Made by a program: the position numbers and the translations under genes | NCBI RefSeq assembly: GCF_001275135.1 | Contig: NZ_LFQU01000019.1 | Location: 1 to 64,000 of the forward strand | Length of the DNA stretch: 64,000 nt | DNA from: Xylanibacter rarus | GTDB lineage: Bacteria; Bacteroidota; Bacteroidia; Bacteroidales; Bacteroidaceae | Direction: 5' to 3' | The notes under the pieces: generated by a model | What the model saw: the letters and a program-made list of their open reading frames with translations, nothing else | The model's database searches: none | What the model was told of the DNA's origin: nothing | In this document: positions 55,269 through 64,000 of the stretch, piece after piece | Layout of the letters: each line of letters opens with the position of its first letter | Position numbering within the stretch: position 1 is the stretch's first letter

Positions 55269-56891
55269 ATGAAAAGATTTTGCTTTTTGCTGGTGTTGTT
55301 GCTTCATGTTGTCTGCATGCATGCCTTGTATCGGGAGTTTGAAGGCAGGACTCACTATGAGGACTCTCTGCTGGAAACAGCCAAGAGACTGTCGGACAAG
55401 CGTAATTATAAAGAGTCTTTTGAGGTGCTGACAAAGCTGCGTGAGATGGCTGAACGCAAGAACGATTACGAGATGGTGTTCCATTGTCATATCAACTGGG
55501 CGTTCAATCTTGCCGAGATGCTCAATTATGACGACGCTTTAGACTATCTGTCGAAGGCATATAAGATTTCGGTGGAGAAACTCAGCAAGCGCGAGGAGAT
55601 GTCAACCCTGAACAACATGGCATATCTTTACCTGAAAAGCAACAAGTATTTGCAGGCAAACGAATATTTCAAGCGCAACTATAATTATGCAAAAGAGATA
55701 AAGGATACAACCTTTCTGCGGGGATCTGCGCTCAACGTGGCCATTTCGGCGATAGATATGGGCAATCTTGAGGAGTGTAGGGTATATATGAATATAACCG
55801 AGCAGCTGGTTAAGCCCAATACAGAGGAATGGATGTCCCTGCAAGCCCTGAAGACTGACTATTTGTTTGAGACGCATCAGTATAAAGCTCTCATATCTTT
55901 TGCAAAACGTGTCATAAAGATGAACCTGTATCCGGATATAAGGCAGGACATAAGAATAAATATGTGTAAGGCCTATATCGAGATGAGAGACTATGACAGT
56001 GCAGTGGCAATGGCTAATGAAGGCATCGCTAACGAGACTGACCTTGTCAGAAAGCAGCCTTTCTATGAAATTCTCAGTGAGGCATATCTTTGCATGAAAC
56101 AATATAATCTTGCGTTTGCATACAAAGACTCGTTCATCGTAGCCAAAGACTCCATGCAGGTGCGTATCGACAGGGTGGCTTTCGAAAACAGCAGTATTCA
56201 GTTTGAACTGCTTAGGAAGGAGAAAGAGATAAGTGAATATCATGCCCGGGAAACCCGCACGCAGATTCTGATTGTCTTTATCGTGGTGCTGGTTGTCGTG
56301 CTGATATGGGCCTTGTCTAACCACATGGTTAAGGTGAAGCAGCGTCAGAAGATTGTGGAGCTTCAGCTCGAACAGGAGAAGAAAAATCAGGAACTGCTGG
56401 CGAAGAAACTTGAAGAGCAGGAGGCACAGAGCATGCTTGACCAGAAAGATTTTCAGCTTCAGCTTGAGAAGAAGAACCGCGAACTGATGTCTAAGGCTCT
56501 GTTCATGGCAAACAGAAACGAGGCCGTGCTGAATATTATAGACTCTTTGTCGAAGGATGTGAACATCGAAAAGAACTCACAGCTCGATTTAAATATCCGT
56601 GAACTCAAGTCGCATCTTTCTGAAAATAAAGAATGGAGCTATTTTACAACTTATTTTGAAGAATCTAACAAAGAATTTGTCCTTCGGCTTAAAGAAAAGC
56701 ATCCTAATCTTACCGCAAATGAGATAAGATTTATTTCTTTGGTGTATATCGGCCTGAATAATAAGGAAATATCCTCCCTTTTGAACATAACATCGGAGTA
56801 TTGCAAAAAGAAAAAACAGAAAATTGCAAGAAAAATGGGACTTGAAGATACACATTCTATGTATCAATATCTTTTTTCTTTTAATGTGTAA
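55269..56891 (+). CDS. Membrane TPR protein with C-terminal HTH (one-component regulator)
   Basis: A 540-aa regulator. I start at 55269 because KRFCFLLVLLLHVVCMHAL is a clear signal-like helix, and the frame back to 55071 lies in the leader. Then come tetratricopeptide repeats (about residues 30-290: YKESFEVLTKLREMAERK; ALDYLSKAYK). One membrane helix at about 330-352 (ILIVFIVVLVVVLIWAL) and a cytoplasmic coiled coil follow. The C-terminal LuxR-like HTH (LTANEIRFISLVYIGLNNKEISSLLNIT...) is the last 65 residues. It lies next to the leucine-rich-repeat T9SS cargo gene and probably regulates it. Confidence 0.75.
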   Translation: MKRFCFLLVLLLHVVCMHALYREFEGRTHYEDSLLETAKRLSDKRNYKESFEVLTKLREMAERKNDYEMVFHCHINWAFNLAEMLNYDDALDYLSKAYKISVEKLSKREEMSTLNNMAYLYLKSNKYLQANEYFKRNYNYAKEIKDTTFLRGSALNVAISAIDMGNLEECRVYMNITEQLVKPNTEEWMSLQALKTDYLFETHQYKALISFAKRVIKMNLYPDIRQDIRINMCKAYIEMRDYDSAVAMANEGIANETDLVRKQPFYEILSEAYLCMKQYNLAFAYKDSFIVAKDSMQVRIDRVAFENSSIQFELLRKEKEISEYHARETRTQILIVFIVVLVVVLIWALSNHMVKVKQRQKIVELQLEQEKKNQELLAKKLEEQEAQSMLDQKDFQLQLEKKNRELMSKALFMANRNEAVLNIIDSLSKDVNIEKNSQLDLNIRELKSHLSENKEWSYFTTYFEESNKEFVLRLKEKHPNLTANEIRFISLVYIGLNNKEISSLLNITSEYCKKKKQKIARKMGLEDTHSMYQYLFSFNV

Positions 56892-56970
56892 CCTCCTGTT
56901 TTTAGGGCAAAAAAGAGATATATCCCCATAAAAACACTACTAGGGTCCCCTTTTTATCCCCCTAATAAGC

Positions 56971-57001
56971 TTGAAGTTTAATCAGAATGTGCCTATCTTT
57001 G
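56971..57001 (+). promoter_or_regulatory. Promoter of the leucine-rich-repeat protein gene
   Basis: TTG (56971-56973), 20-base spacer, TATCTTTG (56994-57001). Directly upstream ATATCCCC and TTTATCCCCC repeats and GGGTCCCC (56915-56962) are candidates for a regulator site. Confidence 0.7.
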
Positions 57002-57020
57002 GAGCGAATTAAATTTTTTA

Positions 57021-60000
57021 ATGCTTATGAAGAATTTGTTTACAAGCAGGGGAACTGATAACAGGTTGTTGTCTACCCTTTTGATGTTGTTGGTGGCGTT
57101 GTGGACTGTTCCACATTATAGTAATGCCATGAACGTTCAGGCTCCTGACGGAGAGGACGAGTGCGTATTGGATCTGAAAACTGCAGGAACGACAATCTCA
57201 TTCAATGTTGGTACGTCTGATGCTGAGAGTGGTTCTATCAAGGTTGACTTCGGTGGTGGTAATGTAAAAGATTATGAAATAGGAAAAAAGGATACCATAT
57301 TGATAGATGGGGAAGTAAGTGATGGCAGCGTTAAGGTTTATGGAAGCAAGACGCTCATAACATTTCTCTATTGCCCAATGGTTTCTTTGACGGGATTAAA
57401 CGTGTCAAACTGCGAAAACCTAGAAATGCTTAGTTGCTATGGAAATGGCTTGTCTGTATTGGATTTGACAAAGAACAGCAAACTTTATTATATTGATTGT
57501 GGACACAATGTCTTGTCGGAGTTGGATTTAACACAAAATCCTGCACTTCTTTATGTTGATTGTCAAGATAACCGTCTTAAGAGTTTGGACATAACAAAGA
57601 ACGAGGAACTTTTGTATCTTTATGCTCAGACAAATTTTGAAATGGGGAATATTGATTTCTCTCATAACAAGAAAATACGTGAGATTCTTGCCTATGGCTC
57701 TACTAATATGACAAGTCTTGATGTCTCGAATAATCTTGATTTGTTACGTCTTTCTGTAGATCAAACAGGGCTGTCAACACTTGATTTGAGTAAAAATACG
57801 GAATTGTTAATACTTAATATCGGTCTTACAAAAATAACTTCAATCGATTTGAGTAAAAATACGAAATTGAGAGAGTTGTATCTTGATCAAAGAAGCCCAT
57901 ATGAATATCGTCATAAAACACTTGATTTGAGCAATAATCCTGAATTGATTAGATTATTTGCTTCTGATAATGATTTTACTGAGTTGGATCTTTCTAAGAA
58001 TCCAAAATTACAGTCTCTGTTTATTAATGGCAATAATCTGAAAAATCTTGATCTTTCTAATAATCAAGAGGTTATTGAGTTGATGATTAGGAATAATAAT
58101 TTTACTTTTAATACATTGCCTTTGGCTTATGATGCATTAAATAATTATTCGTATTATCCTCAAAAAGAAATGGCTGTTAATAAAGAACTTTCTATAGAAG
58201 AAACTTTAGATCTTTCAAAGGATGTATATGATTCTGAACATGAAACAACAGTTACTGTTTACCTTACAGATAGCAATAGTCCTTATGGCTCAAGCACAAG
58301 ACTTACTGAAGGTACAGATTATACATATGATAAGGGCGTAATTACATTTTTGAAAGCTCAAAGTGATAGTGTTTATTGTACTTTTAGGAATGATAAATAT
58401 CCAGGCCTTGAATTAAAAACAATCCGTTTCCTCGTTTTGAATCCTGAGGATGTTGGTAAGTCAACACTTGCGGTTGATATGACTACTGGTATGACTGTTG
58501 GTGAGACATTTGCAATGAACTTGTCTACATTCGGTAAAGATGAAAAGGTGGAAGTTGACTTTGGCGACGGTGAACTTAAAGAGTTTACTCTGTCTGATGC
58601 ACTGCAGAAGGTTAGCGGCGAAGTTAAGGGTGCAAACATAAAGGTTTATACGGCTTCTGGTGTTCAGCTTAAAGACTTTGATGCTTCAGGAATGAAACTT
58701 ACCAGTGCGAATATATTTAAATCCAAGGCTATAAGAAATCTTAATCTTAATAATAATGAGCTTTCTGAAATAGACCTGTCTGGTAATTTGAAATTTAATT
58801 CTGTTCAGCTTGACAACAATAAACTTACAACTTTGAGCTTAAGAGCGCTTACGAACACTAAGATGCTTAGTTGTGATAACAACCAACTTGAGAGTATAGT
58901 CTTTGAGTCTTCAGCTCCGGTACTGGCTGATATCAGCTGTTCTGGTAATAAACTTAAGAACCTGTCTTTCTTAAGCAGAGCATCTTCTGTAGAGTTTCTG
59001 GATTTCTCTCATAATGAGATTTCGGAGTATATGTTTATTAATTTAAGAAACATCGTTGACCTTAATATGTCATATAATAAGTTTAAAACTGTAGATTTGC
59101 AGTATAATATTAAACTTGAAAAATTGAACATTGAAGGAAACTACTTTACATACAGCACACTTCCTCTGACTACGGCTCAGGAGTTTGCTTATGGTAATCA
59201 GAATCCTGTAACTATTGCAGAAAAATCATTCATGGTAGATTTGTCTAAGGAGACAACGTTTAAGGGTAAGAATACCAAGTTTACATGGAAGACTGAAAGC
59301 GGAAATGTAATGGAAGAAGGTGTAGACTACAGCATTGAAAATGGTATTACTACATTCTTAAAAGTACAGGAAGAGAAAGTATATGCAGAGCTGACAAACG
59401 AGGCTTATCCTGATCTGACTCTTACAACAACTCTTGTTGAAACTTCAAGCAAGCCGCAAGAAGTGTTGGCTGGCTTTGTTGGTGCCGGTGAAGTGGGTTC
59501 TGAAGTAAGGATGATATTGGCTGCCAAGACTCCTAAGACTATTTATGTAGATTTCGGTGACGGTAAATTGGCTGAATGTATGTTGGGTAGTGGAAATACA
59601 ACATTGACATCACAACTTGGCGCCAACAAGAACATAACAATTTATGGCTATGATGAGTCTTATAGTGATATTACTGTCCTGAGTATGTCTAATGTTGCTT
59701 TGGAAAAAGTTGATATATCTAAGCTGAAAGATTTGACTACGCTGACATTATCCAACGCAGGTTTAACAGAGATTGATTTGAATAATAATACTCTCCTTGA
59801 GTTCTTGACATTGGCTGACTGCAACCTGGAGCAGATAGACTTGTCTAAGCTTACCAATCTTACAAACGTGTCATTAAGTAATAACAAGCTTTCGGCAATA
59901 GACCTTAGCAACAATACAAAGTTGGCAACACTGCAACTTGGTGGCAATAATTTTGAAACTTTAGTTCTCCCTGAGCTTCCTGCATTGTATCAGCTGAGTG

Positions 60001-60692
60001 TTTCTGATAATAAACTGAAGACTCTTGATGTTACTAATTGCCCGATATTACGCGAGCTTTATTGCAATGGTAATAACCTTTCTTCTCTCGATATGTCTGG
60101 TCAGACGGGTAAGTTCAGTATGGTATACGCTTACGACAACAACTTTAAGTTCAGCACTCTGCCTGTATTCGACATCCATAACCCGATGAACTATAAGTAT
60201 ACTCCTCAGAAGGACGTTGAGATTACTGTTGACGGTGGTAAGGTTGACCTGAGCAGCGAGTATATGGTGGCTGAGAATCCTACAGTTTACACATGGACAA
60301 CAGAATCAGGCGCAACTCTCGTTGAGGGCACTGACTATACTATTGACAACGGCGTTACAACATTCATGAAGAACTTCGACGAGAATGTTTACTGCTCTAT
60401 GACCAATGCGGCTTATCCTGAACTGACGCTGAAGACTATAGGCGTTAAGCCTGAGACAACAGGTATCGGCGGAATAACTTCAGGCGAAGGCATTAAGGTT
60501 GAAAACGGAAACATCGTGATCACTGTTGACGGCGAGGCTAAGGTGCTCGTATACAACACAGCCGGCATGATGGTGCGTTCATTCGACGTTGAGGGCGGAA
60601 CCGTTGTAGTAGATGGTCTGGCAGGCGGCGTTTACATGATAGACGTAAGATGCGGCAGCCAGCGCATAGTTAAGAAAGTTATGCTTAAATAA
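57021..60692 (+). CDS. Giant leucine-rich-repeat T9SS cargo protein
   Basis: A 1223-aa secreted protein. After the signal region (residues about 1-37) come three modules. Each begins with a VDFG[GD]G strand (residues about 76, 512 and 843). Each continues with bacterial LRRs of type LxxLDLSKNxxL and closes with a domain containing a TLPL/TLPV-Y/F stretch and EG-DY-(T/S)-GV/I-TF. The third module ends near 1143. The tail (VLVYNTAGMMVRSFDVEGG, then GGVYMIDVRCGSQRIVKK) is a T9SS sorting domain. It is probably a surface or secreted binding protein. The adjacent membrane regulator probably controls it. Confidence 0.8.
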   Translation: MLMKNLFTSRGTDNRLLSTLLMLLVALWTVPHYSNAMNVQAPDGEDECVLDLKTAGTTISFNVGTSDAESGSIKVDFGGGNVKDYEIGKKDTILIDGEVSDGSVKVYGSKTLITFLYCPMVSLTGLNVSNCENLEMLSCYGNGLSVLDLTKNSKLYYIDCGHNVLSELDLTQNPALLYVDCQDNRLKSLDITKNEELLYLYAQTNFEMGNIDFSHNKKIREILAYGSTNMTSLDVSNNLDLLRLSVDQTGLSTLDLSKNTELLILNIGLTKITSIDLSKNTKLRELYLDQRSPYEYRHKTLDLSNNPELIRLFASDNDFTELDLSKNPKLQSLFINGNNLKNLDLSNNQEVIELMIRNNNFTFNTLPLAYDALNNYSYYPQKEMAVNKELSIEETLDLSKDVYDSEHETTVTVYLTDSNSPYGSSTRLTEGTDYTYDKGVITFLKAQSDSVYCTFRNDKYPGLELKTIRFLVLNPEDVGKSTLAVDMTTGMTVGETFAMNLSTFGKDEKVEVDFGDGELKEFTLSDALQKVSGEVKGANIKVYTASGVQLKDFDASGMKLTSANIFKSKAIRNLNLNNNELSEIDLSGNLKFNSVQLDNNKLTTLSLRALTNTKMLSCDNNQLESIVFESSAPVLADISCSGNKLKNLSFLSRASSVEFLDFSHNEISEYMFINLRNIVDLNMSYNKFKTVDLQYNIKLEKLNIEGNYFTYSTLPLTTAQEFAYGNQNPVTIAEKSFMVDLSKETTFKGKNTKFTWKTESGNVMEEGVDYSIENGITTFLKVQEEKVYAELTNEAYPDLTLTTTLVETSSKPQEVLAGFVGAGEVGSEVRMILAAKTPKTIYVDFGDGKLAECMLGSGNTTLTSQLGANKNITIYGYDESYSDITVLSMSNVALEKVDISKLKDLTTLTLSNAGLTEIDLNNNTLLEFLTLADCNLEQIDLSKLTNLTNVSLSNNKLSAIDLSNNTKLATLQLGGNNFETLVLPELPALYQLSVSDNKLKTLDVTNCPILRELYCNGNNLSSLDMSGQTGKFSMVYAYDNNFKFSTLPVFDIHNPMNYKYTPQKDVEITVDGGKVDLSSEYMVAENPTVYTWTTESGATLVEGTDYTIDNGVTTFMKNFDENVYCSMTNAAYPELTLKTIGVKPETTGIGGITSGEGIKVENGNIVITVDGEAKVLVYNTAGMMVRSFDVEGGTVVVDGLAGGVYMIDVRCGSQRIVKKVMLK

Positions 60693-60731
60693 GTTTTTTA
60701 GGTTCTTAATGTAGTAAATTTTTCTGTGATG

Positions 60732-60771
60732 TCAGCGGGCAGGGGTTATCCCTTGTCCGCTGATTCTTTTT
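60732..60771 (+). terminator. Terminator after the leucine-rich-repeat gene
   Basis: TCAGCGGGCA pairs with TGTCCGCTGA with a short GGG/CCC continuation inside (60732-60763), followed by TTCTTTTT. Confidence 0.85.
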
Positions 60772-60855
60772 GTCTTAATCCTAAAAATGCTAAGTGTAGA
60801 TGCAAACGGCTTCTAAGGTATCTGCTAAAAAATAATCAGGTTATTTCTGTTTTAG

Positions 60856-60887
60856 TTTGCTGTTAAGTCTAAAAAGAATTATCTTTG
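60856..60887 (+). promoter_or_regulatory. Promoter of the aminopeptidase P gene
   Basis: TTTG (60856-60859), 20-base spacer, TATCTTTG (60880-60887), with the ATG 31 bases beyond the -7 box. Confidence 0.8.
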
Positions 60888-60917
60888 TTCAGACTATTCT
60901 GAAAAATCTTATTCATT

Positions 60918-62705
60918 ATGACGAACACTATTATAGAACAAAGACTGGCAGCCCTGCGCGACGTGATGCGCCGCGAGAGCATCGATGCGTTTATATTCCC
61001 TTCTACCGACCCTCACAACGGCGAGTATGTGCCCGAACACTGGGAGGGGCGCAAGTGGATATCCGGCTTCAACGGTTCGGCGGGAACAGCCGTTGTTACT
61101 ATGGACGCTGCCGCGCTGTGGACCGACTCGCGCTATTTCCTTGCCGCTGCCGAGCAGCTCGAAGGCACGGAGTTTAAGCTGATGAAAGAGCGTGTTGAGG
61201 GCACGCCGTCGATAATAAAGTGGCTCGGCCAGAAGCTCTCTTTCGTTTCGAGTCCTGTTGTGGGCATCGACGGCATGGTCAATTCAGAGGCTTCGGTGGC
61301 AGAGCTCATTGCCGGACTTAGGAATGAGGGCGGCATAACCGTAAGAACCAACTTTGACCCGCTCGGGCAGATATGGACCGACCGTCCGCCGGTGCCGCAG
61401 AACAAGATAACCGTTCATCCGCTGGAGTATGCCGGAGAGTCGTGCGCTTCGAAACTGGAGCGCATACGCGCAATGCTGAAGGACATGAACGCCTGCGGAA
61501 TGCTTGCCGCCGCGCTCGACGACATAGCCTGGACGCTCAACCTGCGAGGCTCTGATGTCCACTGCAACCCTGTGTTTGTGTCTTATCTGCTCATAACGTC
61601 ACGCCATGCCACGCTGTTCGTTGACGGTGCCAAGCTCGACGACGGCGTGCGTGAGTATCTGAAGGGCGAGGGCGTAGACACCGCAAATTATAATAAGGTG
61701 AAAGATGCCCTGGCTGCATATTCTGAATATAACATACTGCTCGATCCGTGCGAGATAAACCATACATTGTTCAGTGCCGTTAGATGCGAGAAGGTGGCGC
61801 AGCCGTCGCCCATACCATATATGAAGGCCGTCAAGAACAGTGCCGAGATAGAAGGCTTCCGCCGCGCCATGCTGCGCGACGGCGTTGCGCTGGTGAAGTT
61901 TCTGCGCTGGCTTAAGCCTGCCGTTGAGGCCGGCGGTGAGACCGAGATGAGCGTCGACCGCAAGCTGACATCGCTGCGCGCGGAGCAGAAGCTGTTTAAG
62001 GACATATCGTTCGACACCATTGCCGCCTATCAGGAGCATGGAGCCATTGTTCACTATGAGGCAACGCCCGAAACCGACGTGCCGCTGCGTCCCGAAGGGC
62101 TTATTCTGATAGATTCGGGTGCGCAGTATCTCGACGGGACCACCGACATAACGCGCACCATAGCCTTGGGCGATGTAACCGAGGAGCAGAAACTCGTCTA
62201 TACGCTTGTGCTGAAAGGCCATATACAGCTGGAGATTTGCAAGTTTCCGCGCGGCGCCAGCGGCACACAGCTCGATGCGCTCGCCCGCAAAGACATGTGG
62301 CGCTACGGCTTCAACTACATGCACGGCACTGGCCACGGCGTAGGCTCATATCTCAATGTCCACGAAGGTCCTCACCAGATACGCATGGAATACAGGCCTG
62401 CACCGCTCGTTGAAGGCATGACCGTTACCGACGAGCCGGGCATATATCTTGCCGGACGCTTCGGCGTGAGGATAGAGAACACGCTGCTCACCGTGCCATA
62501 TCGCGACACCGAGTTTGGCTCGTTCCTCGGCTTCGAGTCGCTTACGCTCTGTCCGATAGACCTCGCTCCGGTTAAGAAAGAGATGCTGTTGCCTGAAGAA
62601 AAAGAGTGGCTCAACGCATACCACCGCACCGTCTACGACCGCCTTTCGCCGCATCTCGAAGGCGAAGACCGCGAGTGGCTGGCATCGGCTTGTGCCGAAA
62701 TCTGA
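60918..62705 (+). CDS. pepP: Aminopeptidase P-family (Xaa-Pro aminopeptidase)
   Basis: A 595-aa M24B peptidase that removes N-terminal residues before proline. It has two creatinase-like N-terminal domains and a pita-bread catalytic domain. The catalytic domain carries DSGAQYLDGTTDITRT (metal Asp pair), HGTGHGVGSYLNVHEGP (metal His) and EPGIYLAGRFGVRIEN (metal Glu pair). All ligands appear present. The length matches the long three-domain form. No signal peptide is seen, so it is cytoplasmic. A terminator-type hairpin lies at 62791-62835. Confidence 0.94.
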   Translation: MTNTIIEQRLAALRDVMRRESIDAFIFPSTDPHNGEYVPEHWEGRKWISGFNGSAGTAVVTMDAAALWTDSRYFLAAAEQLEGTEFKLMKERVEGTPSIIKWLGQKLSFVSSPVVGIDGMVNSEASVAELIAGLRNEGGITVRTNFDPLGQIWTDRPPVPQNKITVHPLEYAGESCASKLERIRAMLKDMNACGMLAAALDDIAWTLNLRGSDVHCNPVFVSYLLITSRHATLFVDGAKLDDGVREYLKGEGVDTANYNKVKDALAAYSEYNILLDPCEINHTLFSAVRCEKVAQPSPIPYMKAVKNSAEIEGFRRAMLRDGVALVKFLRWLKPAVEAGGETEMSVDRKLTSLRAEQKLFKDISFDTIAAYQEHGAIVHYEATPETDVPLRPEGLILIDSGAQYLDGTTDITRTIALGDVTEEQKLVYTLVLKGHIQLEICKFPRGASGTQLDALARKDMWRYGFNYMHGTGHGVGSYLNVHEGPHQIRMEYRPAPLVEGMTVTDEPGIYLAGRFGVRIENTLLTVPYRDTEFGSFLGFESLTLCPIDLAPVKKEMLLPEEKEWLNAYHRTVYDRLSPHLEGEDREWLASACAEI

Positions 62706-62790
62706 TGCCGTGAATCTTGCTTTTTATTGATTTACATGCTAAAATATGTAACATAACACCTCATCGGCAGTTGTTTTCCTGTAACTTTAT

Positions 62791-62840
62791 AAGCGGAAGT
62801 CGTCCTTTAAGGAAGACCTTGGGCTACTTCCGCTTATTTT
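62791..62840 (+). terminator. Terminator-like hairpin after pepP
   Basis: AAGCGGAAGT (62791-62800) pairs with ACTTCCGCTT (62826-62835), with TCCTTTAAGGA inside and ATTTTA after. Confidence 0.7.
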
Positions 62841-62966
62841 ATGTTTACAAGATGTATGGTATAAGACAGACGCTCATGATCTGAAACATTGTCAGCTCAT
62901 CAGGTATTTTGCCGTTCAAAGTGTCATCACAAAAATGTCATGATTTTCTGCCGAAATAGAAAACGG

Positions 62967-63130
62967 AAAGCGCTTTTATGGCTTGCATCGGTAAAGTATA
63001 TTTACATTATCATGCAAAAGGCATGCTTTTGAAAAATTACTCGGCAACTTTTTAGTGGAAAAAGCACCGCTTTTAAAGCGGAAACAGGCCTGTTTTTTTA
63101 TTGAAATAATAGCTTTTTTGTCCGAAATGG
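62967..63130. repeat. Degenerate 22-bp repeat array
   Basis: At least six units spaced about 21-26 bp share AAAG(N)CTTTT-like cores (AAAGCGCTTTT, AAAAGGCATGCTTTTG, AAAGCACCGCTTTT, AAACAGGCCTGTTTT). It belongs to the same family as the arrays at 6334, 17796 and 47923, but is more degenerate. Confidence 0.6.
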
Positions 63131-63400
63131 GACAAAAAATGTTGCACATATTGCCGGATTTTACCGTAACACATTGTAACACATAGGATTACGTTTGCAC
63201 GCGAAAACTGCCCGAATTTTCGTCCAACAGATTTTAAATTTCAAATATCTCAGTATGAGAGCGTCAAAGAAAATCAAAAAGGAAGCTAAGTCCGTTTTTA
63301 TTCAGCAATGTGATTTGTTCAGGTTTTCTTCTTTCATGAAATATTATCTTCAGGTTGCTGCATGCTGATGCCGGCAAATAAAAAATAACGTGTTTAAAGT

Positions 63401-63431
63401 TTTGATGAGACAAAAAATATTTTTATATTTG
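63401..63431 (+). promoter_or_regulatory. Promoter of the terminal beta-barrel gene
   Basis: TTTG (63401-63404), a 19-base spacer and TATATTTG (63424-63431). The leader would be about 210 nt. Confidence 0.65.
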
Positions 63432-63649
63432 TAAAATATTGCTAAATCTGCAGTCGGAACCTGTTTTAAAAGAATATTTGAACCCGTGAACGATACCGGA
63501 ATATCGCCCCATAAGAATGTCGAATGAGCAATGCTGAAGGGGAAAAGAGTGTGAAGAGAGGTCTTTTTATACATTTATATAAATGTCTGATTCTGTCAGG
63601 CCATGTGTTCTGACTGCTGGTGTGGAATTTTAATCATTATAAAAATAGT

Positions 63650-64000
63650 ATGAAAAAACTTTTTGCTTTAATTGCTGTTTTTCTTATGCCTCTGACGATG
63701 TTTGCGCAGCGTCAGGCAGGCGAATTTTCTTTGCAGCCAAAGATAGGACTAACTTTTTCAAATGTAAGCGGCATTGACAATACTGCGTATAAAGCCGGGA
63801 TAAAGGCAGGAGTGGAGGCCGAATATATGGCTACAAAATGGCTCGGAGTAACTTTAGGGATTGATTATTCGGAGCGCGGATGCGGTTTCGACAAGTTTAT
63901 CTGGGGGTATGCTTATCTTAAAGGGCCTTTGGAGGATCCCGGAACCGGACAAATAGACGATGACATGTATGATAAAGAACTTAAATTCTGGCAAGAAGAT
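63650..64000 (+). CDS. Outer-membrane beta-barrel protein (partial, runs off the window)
   Basis: This is the first 117 codons. The signal peptide is KKLFALIAVFLMPLTMFAQ. The barrel begins EFSLQPKIGLTFSNVSG and continues with AGVEAEYMATKWLGVTLGIDYSERG, typical of the OMP_b-brl porin-like family. It is cut by the window edge. Regulation seems to be by the promoter at 63401-63431. Confidence 0.75.
   Translation, partial: MKKLFALIAVFLMPLTMFAQRQAGEFSLQPKIGLTFSNVSGIDNTAYKAGIKAGVEAEYMATKWLGVTLGIDYSERGCGFDKFIWGYAYLKGPLEDPGTGQIDDDMYDKELKFWQED

Larger units (their letters stand above)
62841..63649. other. Spacer with degenerate repeat array and a promoter
   Basis: No gene is visible. A degenerate 22-bp array occupies about 62967-63130, and a good promoter lies at 63401-63431. 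It also has AT-rich stretches without recognisable structure. Confidence 0.6.

Overview
The window looks like a chromosomal segment of a Bacteroidales bacterium, most likely Prevotella or a close relative. Supporting signs are the Bacteroidota promoter signature TTTG-N19/20-TAnnTTTG upstream of many genes, a complete type IX secretion system (T9SS) locus (porP-K-L-M-N), single-chain L-serine dehydratase, TonB-dependent receptors with carboxypeptidase-regulatory domains, T9SS C-terminal sorting domains, and a 5S rRNA of Bacteroides type. Most of the window has a GC content near 50%. The block at 33-40.5 kb is clearly more AT-rich and mosaic.

Layout. 0-8.3 kb: the end of an rRNA operon (5S plus terminator), an MBL-fold hydrolase, sdaA, an outer-membrane TonB-type beta-barrel protein, a methyltransferase-like protein, a cobalamin adenosyltransferase and a DUF2795 protein. 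8.3-15.1 kb: the T9SS operon followed by a small beta-barrel protein. 15.2-25 kb: priA (frameshifted in a poly-A run), a FadL-type transporter, a PgpH-type HD phosphodiesterase, gltX and waaA. 25-32.8 kb: an AraC regulator divergent from an RND efflux operon (adaptor, pump, TolC), then a membrane metallophosphoesterase.

33.3-40.6 kb is the accessory island and the main candidate for an undescribed system. It holds an MmeI-like adenine methyltransferase (frameshifted), an HNH-like SH-motif protein (frameshifted), a small protein, a DEAD/DEAH helicase and a GIY-YIG/T5orf172 nuclease. All are on one strand with overlapping starts and stops, and a long inverted repeat follows the last gene. The target-recognition region and the two inserted small genes are much more AT-rich than the methyltransferase core and the helicase.

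40.6-64 kb: a hotdog thioesterase, a gamma carbonic anhydrase, a surface lipoprotein/TonB receptor pair, a DUF4421-like protein, a secreted T9SS-cargo protein with a downstream 57-aa peptide gene, an M16 protease, mdh, a membrane TPR-HTH regulator next to a giant leucine-rich-repeat T9SS cargo protein with three internal repeats, an aminopeptidase P, and the start of a beta-barrel protein.

The intergenic regions contain several repeat families: 22-bp AAAAGG...CCTTTT arrays at four places, a roughly 100-bp dispersed inverted-repeat element at three places, GTGACGAGTTG hairpins, and 9-bp tandem repeats at two places. The T9SS operon and its likely cargo lie in the same window, which links the secretion machine to its substrates.
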